NCBI GenBank assembly: GCA_021825025.1 | Contig: JAKAIP010000026.1 | Coordinates: 1 to 7,524, forward strand | Direction: 5' to 3' | DNA from: a bacterium | Lineage (GTDB): Bacteria; Patescibacteria; Paceibacteria; UBA9973; SBAW01 | DNA length: 7,524 bases | Shown: piece by piece, positions 1 through 5,655 of the stretch | Numbering within the stretch: the stretch's first letter is position 1 | How the letters are laid out: every line of letters begins with the position of its first letter | The notes under the pieces: model-generated | Told to the model about the DNA's origin: nothing | Database searches by the model: none | The model's input: only the letters and a program-made list of their open reading frames with translations | Program-made: the position numbers and the translations under genes

Positions 1-774
1 ATGCCGGACGGTATTCCAAGCGTGGCGCAAGCTGGTCGGCCATATGTGACGAACGTGCAGATCCCTAATCTCGCGGGAACCAACCAGGGACACGCGCTAT
101 GTCCTGAGCGGAAGTTGATTACCATCATGACCTTGATGGGCGGAAGTTACATCGAAGTGTACGACTACTCACCGTACCCAAGTGCGGCAGTCTTCAAGTG
201 GCGTCAACCGATGCCCGAGAGTTTCTGTTGGGGAGTTGGGTACGAGAACGAAGACAACGTCTGGGGGCTCTTCTCCGGTGCGGTGTTCAATGCGGCGAAC
301 GACGGACGCCAATCGTTGATGAAGTACAACTTTGCACGTAATAAGATCGAACTCCTGACCGAATTGCAAACATCGGGGGGAGTTGATAGAATGTCTGCTA
401 TTGCCTGGGATACAAAGCGAAAGAAGCTCGCCGCCGTTCGGATCAAGAACGACCTCGCAAACGGCCAGCACGATAACGCTTTTGAGATCTACGCCCCACG
501 TATCGCAGCGGTAAAGGTCACTGTTCCTGTAAATCTCAAGGCGCTCTCTGACGAGTCTACCGTCCCCTTTGTGTCACACGTTCTCGGATCGAAAGGCGAA
601 GCGGGAGGTATGCGAGAAGTGACAGTGTCATGCAGTCCGACAGCCGCTCTTGTCACGACACCGAAACTCCTGACAGAGGCGAATGGGCGAGTGCAGTTCA
701 ATTTGAAGTTCACCACGGCAGGGGCATCAGAGGCCCTCACCGTTTCACACACTGATACAAAGGTCTTAACATAA
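1..774 (+). CDS. Putative tail protein with beta-propeller-like repeats and C-terminal Ig-like domain (probably 5'-truncated)
   Basis: The frame is open from the first base to a TAA at 772-774 and gives 257 residues. An ATG sits at base 1, but nothing upstream is visible, so no ribosome binding site can support it. The protein opens in the middle of repeat-like beta structure, so I infer the gene probably begins before the window. Residues about 35-165 alternate short hydrophobic strands with Trp/Tyr/Asp turns (IEVYDYSPYP, WGVGYENEDNVWGLF, MSAIAWDTKRKKLAAVRIKN), the look of WD40/YVTN-type propeller blades. Residues about 172-251 resemble a bacterial Ig-like (Big_1/invasin type) domain, with VTVPVNLKAL, GEAGGMREVTVSCSP and LLTEANGRVQFNLKF. 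No signal peptide or membrane segment is seen. The stop overlaps the next start (TAATG), so it belongs to the tail operon. A tail-tip or virion decoration role is inferred from context; the exact family is not recognised. Confidence 0.7.
   Translation: MPDGIPSVAQAGRPYVTNVQIPNLAGTNQGHALCPERKLITIMTLMGGSYIEVYDYSPYPSAAVFKWRQPMPESFCWGVGYENEDNVWGLFSGAVFNAANDGRQSLMKYNFARNKIELLTELQTSGGVDRMSAIAWDTKRKKLAAVRIKNDLANGQHDNAFEIYAPRIAAVKVTVPVNLKALSDESTVPFVSHVLGSKGEAGGMREVTVSCSPTAALVTTPKLLTEANGRVQFNLKFTTAGASEALTVSHTDTKVLT
514..753 (+). other. Ig-like domain at the C-terminus of the first gene
   Basis: Residues about 172-251 form an isolated beta-rich unit. A leading VPVNLKAL strand is followed by a Gly-rich turn and VTVSCSPTAALV, then a T-x-x-NG-x-V turn leading into FNLKF and a final ALTVSH strand. 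The strand-turn order matches the Big_1/invasin style of bacterial Ig-like domains. Such domains are common at the ends of phage virion proteins, where they are thought to aid weak binding to surface glycans. The assignment rests on visual pattern only. Confidence 0.5.
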
Positions 775-1376
775 TGCCTACAATCACTGGAACGCTCAAC
801 TTCACAGTCGGCAACCAGACTCCTGTTGCAACAACCACGACGGACATTAAACCGGCAGCGGTTGTCGCGATCTCGTCAGGGAACGCCGCTTTGACGCAGA
901 CCTCTGAACTTCGACGGCTGGTGTACCCAAACAGCTCATTTGCGCCGATCGTGTACGAGTCGAACCCCGACATCTACACGAACTTCAACACAAGTCCGAT
1001 GGACAAACGGCCACGTGCATTTGCCCAAGCCACACTCCAAGACAACGTCTTGATCGGTTGGCAAGGTGTGAGTCGAGATGTCAACATTGATGAACGGTGG
1101 ATTGGTTCAGCGAAACAGTCTCGTATGACGTTAGCGATGTTCCTTGCGCTGCAAGACTACTACAACAATCCGCCGACGAACGGGACGTATATCGTGTGGG
1201 AGCCGCGTGACCGTACATCGACCACGTATCAGATCGTGATCGAGTCGCTGACGCTGTCCGTCACAGGATCAGCAGGGCAGGGAGCGGGAGACTTTGAGTT
1301 CGACTATCTTGCAACACGCCACGGCTATGTGGTGGGGACTGTTCAGCTTTCCTTCCGTATCATTGGAGCCGTGTAA
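774..1376 (+). CDS. Putative distal tail/baseplate structural protein (200 aa)
   Basis: The start ATG at 774-776 overlaps the preceding TAA by one base. A modest AAAGG at 759-763 lies 10 nt upstream. The first 45 or so residues are low in complexity (Thr/Ala/Val) and look like a flexible or beta arm. The core, residues 47-160, carries a Pro/Asn/Tyr-rich stretch (SNPDIYTNFNTSP), then IGWQGVSRDVNIDERWIGSA, an amphipathic helix (RMTLAMFLALQDYYNN) and WEPRDRTSTTYQIVIESLTL. The protein ends in a beta strand, QLSFRIIGAV. It has no signal peptide, membrane helix or catalytic motif. The size, the mixed beta/helix core, the W-x-P-RD signature and the place directly before the hub-like gene suggest a tail-tube-end (distal-tail-like) or baseplate wedge component. 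That role is inferred from position; I cannot name a family. Confidence 0.75.
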   Translation: MPTITGTLNFTVGNQTPVATTTTDIKPAAVVAISSGNAALTQTSELRRLVYPNSSFAPIVYESNPDIYTNFNTSPMDKRPRAFAQATLQDNVLIGWQGVSRDVNIDERWIGSAKQSRMTLAMFLALQDYYNNPPTNGTYIVWEPRDRTSTTYQIVIESLTLSVTGSAGQGAGDFEFDYLATRHGYVVGTVQLSFRIIGAV

Positions 1377-2929
1377 TGATTACGACCTCCGCGACGTACG
1401 ATAGCTACCTTGAGCGAGACATCTTGTTTCCGAAGTGGAAGCTCTTGTCATTTAATCCAACCACAGACACGTGGGGAGAGATTATCGAGGGCACGTACGC
1501 ACAGACCCCGATCGACTTGACCGCGTTTGTTCAAAAGATCGAGTACACCTTCGATCGTCTACAAATCACGTTGAGCGACAATGCGTCGCTTGTCTTCCAT
1601 CCAGACTCGGGAACGTACCGTACCGCGATCAGTGCCGGACGGATCATTCGTTTGAAGGAAGGGTTCGAGGGTCTCGCTGAGTCAGAATGGTTATGGACAT
1701 TCAGTGGTGAGGTTGAAGGCACGTATTCGTGGACGTTTCAGAGAGGGCAAAGTATCACCGCGTCGTTCAGTGTCTTCAACCGTGGGAACAACCAAGCGTG
1801 GAAGCGGCGAAATGTGACCTCGACAAACTACACGATCGGCTCTGATTGGGGCTCGATGTTCTACAATATCGCACAGGACATTATGTTGCTGGACGATATC
1901 GAGGTCTCTGTTCCGTTGCCGTGGGGTGTGATCTTCGAGAAGAATAGCAACCAGGTCGTAAACTACCCACCGTGGGACGCACTCGATCAGTTAGCGTTCG
2001 GCTTGAATGCGAAGCCGTGGTTCAACGGGAAGGGCCAACTCGCACTCTACTCGACTCGGCAGGACCGTATCACGATGTCACTGACCGACGATAAACTCTT
2101 ACGGAAATACGAATCACGAGGCTCGACAAGCGAGACAGTCAACAAAGTCATTCTGACCTACTTATCAAATGAACTCTCGCGAGTTGATGGACCTGACCAG
2201 ATCCTTGCTAACGCGACGATTACCTCGGGGTTCTTTACGTCGTCGATCGAAGTCGATGCGTTCTATAGCGACGAACGAAAGACGAGATGTGACGATCCGC
2301 GATTGATTATCAAGCAGAGTGCAAACGCGGGACTCCTGTCGTTCTGTGACGAGACGATGGAAAAGGTTGATGAGTTTCACTCAAAGATTATCGTCGATGT
2401 GAGCATCTGGGCACCGGTTCTCGCCACGACGATGTTGGCGATGTACATGACGATCCAAGCGATCCCTCGCGCGGTTGTGACGGCGTTGTTCGGTGGAACC
2501 ACGATCCCCGTTCAGGATATCGCAGCCGCCGCTGTCCTCATCTCGATTCTGATCTTGATGATGAGCATCGGAACTGGTACCTATGAAGTGTGGGGCGTCC
2601 CGTACGAAATGGTCTACCTTGAAGAGCAAGCGATCGCGCAGAAGGCGGGACTTGAGTTTTGGCAGGAGCGAGAAAAAGAAATACGGAATGACTTTGTCTC
2701 GACGTTAGAGCAGGCTCAGCCTCTTGTCGTCAACGCGCTTCACTTTGAAGTCATGAAGGAACAACCGAGGTCCCTCCTCTTACGGTACGACCCACGGTTA
2801 GAGCCAGGGGATGTCATTCAGCTCTCGTCAACGGTGAAGGTGTGGGTCGAAGGTCTCTCGCGTGTCTTGACTCGTAACTCGGTTGACGTGTCGATGATGA
2901 ACGTCAGCGGATATAGGACGGTGCTGTAA
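1376..2929 (+). CDS. Putative baseplate hub / tail tip protein with internal hydrophobic helical pair (517 aa)
   Basis: ATG at 1376-1378 overlaps the upstream TAA by one base. A good GGAG (1365-1368) sits 7 nt before it. The N-terminal part, residues about 45-115, has the arrangement seen in phage tail hub (gp27/Tal-like) proteins: DLTAFVQKIEYTFDRLQITL, then a DNASLVFHPDSG turn, then AGRIIRLKEGF and WLWTFSGEVEG. Residues 155-260 continue as a mixed alpha/beta domain, and residues 450-517 return to beta structure with DPRLEPGDVIQLSS and VKVWVEGLSRV, as expected for a closing hub domain. Between them lies a helical insert: hydrophobic helices at about 344-373 and 381-400, followed by a charged, possibly coiled-coil helix at 411-445 (EEQAIAQKAGLEFWQEREKE). 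The hub role is inferred from the N-terminal pattern and gene order. The hydrophobic pair is directly visible and is unusual for a soluble baseplate protein. Confidence 0.75.
   Translation: MITTSATYDSYLERDILFPKWKLLSFNPTTDTWGEIIEGTYAQTPIDLTAFVQKIEYTFDRLQITLSDNASLVFHPDSGTYRTAISAGRIIRLKEGFEGLAESEWLWTFSGEVEGTYSWTFQRGQSITASFSVFNRGNNQAWKRRNVTSTNYTIGSDWGSMFYNIAQDIMLLDDIEVSVPLPWGVIFEKNSNQVVNYPPWDALDQLAFGLNAKPWFNGKGQLALYSTRQDRITMSLTDDKLLRKYESRGSTSETVNKVILTYLSNELSRVDGPDQILANATITSGFFTSSIEVDAFYSDERKTRCDDPRLIIKQSANAGLLSFCDETMEKVDEFHSKIIVDVSIWAPVLATTMLAMYMTIQAIPRAVVTALFGGTTIPVQDIAAAAVLISILILMMSIGTGTYEVWGVPYEMVYLEEQAIAQKAGLEFWQEREKEIRNDFVSTLEQAQPLVVNALHFEVMKEQPRSLLLRYDPRLEPGDVIQLSSTVKVWVEGLSRVLTRNSVDVSMMNVSGYRTVL
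2405..2575 (+). other. Predicted transmembrane-like helical pair within the hub-like protein
   Basis: Residues 344-400 of the 517-aa protein contain two hydrophobic stretches. The first runs from IWAPVLATTMLAMYMTIQ and continues past a Pro-Arg break at 364-365 to ALFGG at 374. The second (about 382-398) reads IAAAAVLISILILMMSI, with no charged residue over 17 positions. The linker (TTIPVQD) is short, so the two could pack as a hairpin. The flanks are polar, and a strongly charged helix follows. It could span or insert into a membrane, or be a buried helical bundle in the assembled hub; the sequence alone does not decide. Confidence 0.65.
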
Positions 2930-3453
2930 TGGGACTTCAACAGCCGCTTATCAATTTAATCGATTCACGGGGCGACCGGCGTTACAGTGAGGTCGTGGCG
3001 ACCTCTACGTCACCGGCTTATAAATGGTTTGATGCCGACCTGAATAAGTATCTGTGGGTGATGGATGTTGACCTTGGTGTAGACGGGAACCGCCCCGACG
3101 CCAACACTATTATCCGATCGGTACCAATCGCAGACGCTTCTCACGGAGTGCATAAGAACGGCCCTGGTACGAGGGTCCGTCTACGACGAATTGACCTGAA
3201 ACGGACCTACGAAATTATCGGACTCGCGTCGATTGTCAATGGGCAAGTCCATGTGATCGAAGTGACCTACACATCAACTGGTTACAGCCAAGGTGCGACC
3301 AACACGTACGGATCCACCTACACCTTGTTGAACTATGACGACCTCGGTGATTCAGCTTCAAACGGCGGATATACCTATGGTAAACTACCCTATGGGTCAT
3401 TAGGGAAGTATAACGCCCAAGGTGTCCTTCAGTACGTTCTTGCTACCCCTTAA
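2929..3453 (+). CDS. Small putative baseplate protein of unknown function (174 aa)
   Basis: ATG at 2929-2931 overlaps the upstream TAA. Only a weak AGGA (2915-2918) precedes it, which suggests translational coupling to the hub-like gene. Residues 1-70 contain beta strands around YKWFDADLNKYLWVMDVDLG and IIRSVPIADA. Residues 79-115 form a compact beta stretch (PGTRVRLRRIDLKRTYEIIG, then VNGQVHVIEVTYTS) that could be a small barrel such as an OB fold. The C-terminal 40 residues are rich in Gly, Tyr, Ser and Asn (GGYTYGKLPYGSLGKYNAQG) and look like an extended tail. No enzyme motif, signal peptide or membrane helix is present. Its place between the hub-like and fibre genes suggests a spike or connector that joins fibres to the baseplate; this is inference from position. 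The family is not recognised. Confidence 0.7.
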   Translation: MGLQQPLINLIDSRGDRRYSEVVATSTSPAYKWFDADLNKYLWVMDVDLGVDGNRPDANTIIRSVPIADASHGVHKNGPGTRVRLRRIDLKRTYEIIGLASIVNGQVHVIEVTYTSTGYSQGATNTYGSTYTLLNYDDLGDSASNGGYTYGKLPYGSLGKYNAQGVLQYVLATP

Positions 3454-3458
3454 AGGAG
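3452..3458 (+). promoter_or_regulatory. Ribosome binding site of the tail fibre gene, overlapping the upstream stop codon
   Basis: AAAGGAG begins inside the TAA stop (3451-3453) of the preceding gene and ends 4 nt before the ATG at 3463. It is a strong Shine-Dalgarno match and fixes the fibre start. The same design, a TAA read into AGGAG, recurs at 5320-5326. Confidence 0.85.
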
Positions 3459-3462
3459 TGTT

Positions 3463-5322
3463 ATGGCGACGACAATTTCACTCGTGAAGTTATTTGGCGG
3501 CTCGACCACATACGTAGCCGATCATGAATCAAACTACACGAAGATCGAGACCGCAATCAACTCGCTCTATTCTTCTGTGCAAGGAACGGCGGGAACCGGC
3601 TCAACGGATCTTCGGTTGAATGAGATCTATGATCGAAACGGGATCATCGGCAAAGCGAGCTACAAACCTGTTGCCGCGACATTGAGTCCGTCTCCCTACA
3701 ACGTCACGATTGCCGCTGGCTCTTATTGGAGCGGAAGTGAGTACCGCACAGCCATTCAGACAACCGTCGCACTTCTCTCTTTTTCGACCGGCACACTCTA
3801 CGTGAGTGTCCCAACCGGCGGTGTGCCGACTGTTGCGACAAGTGCCAGTGCTGACACCGTCTGGTCGTTCTCATGGGACGCCACCACGAAGGTTGTCTCA
3901 GCCGTCACCTTCTACTCAAGCACCGCTGACATCCTCTTTGACGGCGACGACTACAATGCGGCTATTTCTGGATACGATAGTCTTGATGCACGGCTCGATG
4001 CTATCGCCGCGAGCAGCACGTTCCTTCCTGGGCAATACGCAGAACGAAGCGCGGCACACTCAGGACTTAACTTTGGCTACTATGGAGGCTTGGTCCACAA
4101 TGATAACGTCGTTACTTCAACTTCTGATGGAACAGTCGCGCTTACGAACGCCGCGACGAACTACGTCGAAGTCAACATCTCAACAGGCGCAGTCACGGCG
4201 AACACAAGCGGCTTCACATCTGGCCGCATCCCTCTGTTTACCGTTGTTACTTCGGGAGGGTCGATCTCGACCGTCACTGACAAGAGAACCTGGGCTCGTG
4301 GTGGAGGAGCCGGTTCGCACTCACAAAACACCGACGTTGGAACAGACTCAGCCGAATTCAAACTCCTCCGAACAGTAACCGGTACGCCGTCCAGCAACGC
4401 GAGTCTGAAAGTCGAACGAGGGACATCGAGCGACGTAGAACTCCGTTGGAATGAGACGACAGATAAGTGGCAGTTCACGAACGACGGAACCACCTATACA
4501 GATATCGGCAGCGGAAGCTCCGTCGATCTTGGCGCACAAGGACTCACGAAATACAAGGCGCTGGAAGACCCGACACTGATCTTGGAGCAGCTTGCCGCGA
4601 GTACGGACGGAGCTTACGTTCAGAAGAACCTTGGGCCAAGCGGAGACAACTATATTCCCGATGCTCCTCAAGGTGTGGCGGGTCTCGTGATTCGTGTCGC
4701 GTTTTGGGATACCACACCTGGCTCTGGTGTGAACATTAAGTTCAGACAGTACGACTCAATCTCAGCTCCGACGAAATCATACACCGTGTGGGGAGGTTCA
4801 TCAGAACACAGTCAAGTGATGACGTTGGTCATTCCAGGCGAGAACTCGTCAGGCTCCACGATCGGCTACGAATACCTCAAGACAGCATCAGGAGCCGGTA
4901 CCTGCAATGTGCGTATATGGCTTCTTGGTTACTACATCCGCGTCACGGGTGTCGGTACGCAGACGAAAGCCTTCAGCAGCGCGAGCAACGTGGCCGCAGC
5001 GAACACAAGCACGAACTTCAACAAGACGAGCTTCGTCAATCGTGGCCTTGTGTACCTCCTGAAGTTGACCGAGACTGGCGGCGTCTCGACAGGGACGTAT
5101 GATATCAACATCTACGCCAAGGATACGTTCCTTGCCGCAGACCTCCTCTACTCAGCGACGGGTATCAGCTCAACGGCGAACAGTCGGATCTATACAGACC
5201 GTCTGCCGTTCATGTACCTCGACTCCGACAACACAAGCGAGCTGCATATCAAGATCACGAACAACGACGCAACGAATAGCATGACCTTTACGTTCGCCCT
5301 CACATGCGAACAATTCTTATAA
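3463..5322 (+). CDS. Modular tail fibre protein (619 aa)
   Basis: The start is fixed by the AAAGGAG at 3452-3458. The N-terminal 40 residues (YVADHESNYTKIETAINSLY) are the short helical lead-in found in many phage fibre and virion proteins, probably the attachment end. Residues about 66-170 and 198-275 are two related beta modules: each has TVAL followed by a strand, a TGG/TGA turn and a further strand pair. They are separated by a short helix (YDSLDARLDAIAAS). Residues 296-348 hold a small module ending in LRWNETTDKWQFTNDGTTY, a recurring motif in fibre-like proteins of environmental phages. The C-terminal half consists of two likely beta-sandwich domains, about 388-495 and 500-619, rich in Ser/Thr/Asn/Gly and suited to receptor binding. 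Composition is fibre-like, with few Cys and Met and no catalytic motif, signal peptide or membrane helix. The fibre role is well supported by composition and context; receptor and host are unknown. Confidence 0.85.
   Translation: MATTISLVKLFGGSTTYVADHESNYTKIETAINSLYSSVQGTAGTGSTDLRLNEIYDRNGIIGKASYKPVAATLSPSPYNVTIAAGSYWSGSEYRTAIQTTVALLSFSTGTLYVSVPTGGVPTVATSASADTVWSFSWDATTKVVSAVTFYSSTADILFDGDDYNAAISGYDSLDARLDAIAASSTFLPGQYAERSAAHSGLNFGYYGGLVHNDNVVTSTSDGTVALTNAATNYVEVNISTGAVTANTSGFTSGRIPLFTVVTSGGSISTVTDKRTWARGGGAGSHSQNTDVGTDSAEFKLLRTVTGTPSSNASLKVERGTSSDVELRWNETTDKWQFTNDGTTYTDIGSGSSVDLGAQGLTKYKALEDPTLILEQLAASTDGAYVQKNLGPSGDNYIPDAPQGVAGLVIRVAFWDTTPGSGVNIKFRQYDSISAPTKSYTVWGGSSEHSQVMTLVIPGENSSGSTIGYEYLKTASGAGTCNVRIWLLGYYIRVTGVGTQTKAFSSASNVAAANTSTNFNKTSFVNRGLVYLLKLTETGGVSTGTYDINIYAKDTFLAADLLYSATGISSTANSRIYTDRLPFMYLDSDNTSELHIKITNNDATNSMTFTFALTCEQFL
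3658..3972 (+). other. Fibre beta module A (first of two related copies)
   Basis: Residues 66-170 of the fibre protein. The landmarks are an AAGSYWSG turn, TVALLSFSTGTLYVSVPTGG and a strand pair around SFSWDATTKVVSAVTF. The strand order is the same as in module B at residues 198-275, which suggests an old internal duplication that has diverged strongly. Confidence 0.5.
4054..4287 (+). other. Fibre beta module B (second of two related copies)
   Basis: Residues 198-275 of the fibre protein. The landmarks are FGYYGGLV, TVALTNAATNYVEVNISTGA and FTVVTSGGSISTVTDKRTW, ending in a D-x-R turn. It shares TVAL, the Y-V-x-V strand and the TG turn with module A, and the equivalent elements come in the same order. 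The D-x-R ending is frequent in fibre modules of tailed phages. Confidence 0.5.
4348..4506 (+). other. Conserved fibre motif module (RWNETTDKWQFTNDG type)
   Basis: Residues 296-348 of the fibre protein. A leading strand (DSAEFKLLRTVTG) and SNASLKVERGTSSDVEL lead into RWNETTDKWQFTNDGTTY. From general knowledge, similar W-N-E-x-T-x-K-W-x-F-T-N-D-G stretches recur in virion fibre proteins, often as a hinge between a stalk and the C-terminal head. That placement fits here, because two beta-sandwich-like domains follow. Confidence 0.5.
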
Positions 5323-5326
5323 GGAG
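5321..5326 (+). promoter_or_regulatory. Ribosome binding site of the nuclease gene; decides the ATG at 5332
   Basis: AAGGAG overlaps the fibre gene's TAA (5320-5322) and lies 5 nt before the ATG at 5332. An in-frame GTG at 5326 would add two residues, but its G is the last base of this Shine-Dalgarno core, so the GTG has no binding site at a usable distance. The ATG is therefore preferred. Confidence 0.85.
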
Positions 5327-5331
5327 TGACT

Positions 5332-5655
5332 ATGTACACGTATTTCTGTAAGATAGACAGAGTGATCGATGGCGACACAGTGGTCGCAACAATTGACTTA
5401 GGTTTGCATGTCAAGGTCACGCGCACGGTTCGCTTCTTGGGGATCAACGCCTACGAGATGAATACCGAAGAAGGCCGTAATGGGAAGACGTATCTTGAGC
5501 ATCTCTTCTCGGGAAGCGTGCCGTTTGTGGTCCAAACAATCCTCGATCGGAACGATAAATACGGACGACTGCTTGGAACCTTCTACGTCGGTACGGTCGC
5601 GGGGATGAACATCAATAACGAAATGGTGCGATCGGGCTTCGCAAAGGTGATGTAA
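5332..5655 (+). CDS. Thermonuclease (staphylococcal nuclease-like, SNase/TNase domain) protein, compact form
   Basis: The 107-residue protein is a single SNase-type OB-fold nuclease domain, a family that hydrolyses DNA or RNA phosphodiester bonds with Ca2+. The family signature is clear: VIDGDTVVATIDLG at 11-24, VRFLGINAYE at 33-42 and NDKYGRLLGTFYV at 74-86, ending in NNEMVRSGFAKV at 95-106. By alignment in my head with staphylococcal nuclease, D15 matches Asp21, R34 Arg35, E42 Glu43 and R79 Arg87, so the key catalytic residues are kept. Asp40 is replaced by Asn39 and the usual Pro42 by Tyr41. The protein stops just after the V-R-x-G-x-A-K-V strand and lacks the C-terminal helix of the staphylococcal enzyme. 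There is no signal peptide, so it would act in the cytoplasm or be carried in the virion. It lies between two adhesin-type genes and shares a TAATG junction with the next one. Activity is probable but not certain. Confidence 0.9.
   Translation: MYTYFCKIDRVIDGDTVVATIDLGLHVKVTRTVRFLGINAYEMNTEEGRNGKTYLEHLFSGSVPFVVQTILDRNDKYGRLLGTFYVGTVAGMNINNEMVRSGFAKVM
5643..5647 (+). promoter_or_regulatory. Ribosome binding site of the beta-helix gene
   Basis: AAAGG inside the last codons of the nuclease gene lies 7 nt before the ATG at 5655. With the TAATG overlap it supports this start and suggests coupled translation of nuclease and beta-helix protein. Confidence 0.6.

Noticed and set aside
3806..4378. 190-codon open frame on the + strand overlapping the fibre gene in another phase
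   Set aside because: Its translation is rich in Ser, Thr, Arg and Gln with no structure or motif, it has no good ribosome binding site, and it lies wholly within the convincing fibre gene; it is a codon-bias shadow.
4972..5040. AAC- and AGC-rich stretch in the fibre C-terminal half, resembling the variable region of a diversity-generating retroelement
   Set aside because: No near-identical template repeat and no reverse transcriptase is visible in the window, and the stretch is not at the protein's C-terminus. Asn/Ser-rich codons are common in fibres.
5326..5331. GTG at 5326 as an earlier start for the nuclease
   Set aside because: Its first base is the last base of the AAGGAG Shine-Dalgarno core, so no binding site remains at a workable distance; the ATG at 5332 has ideal spacing.
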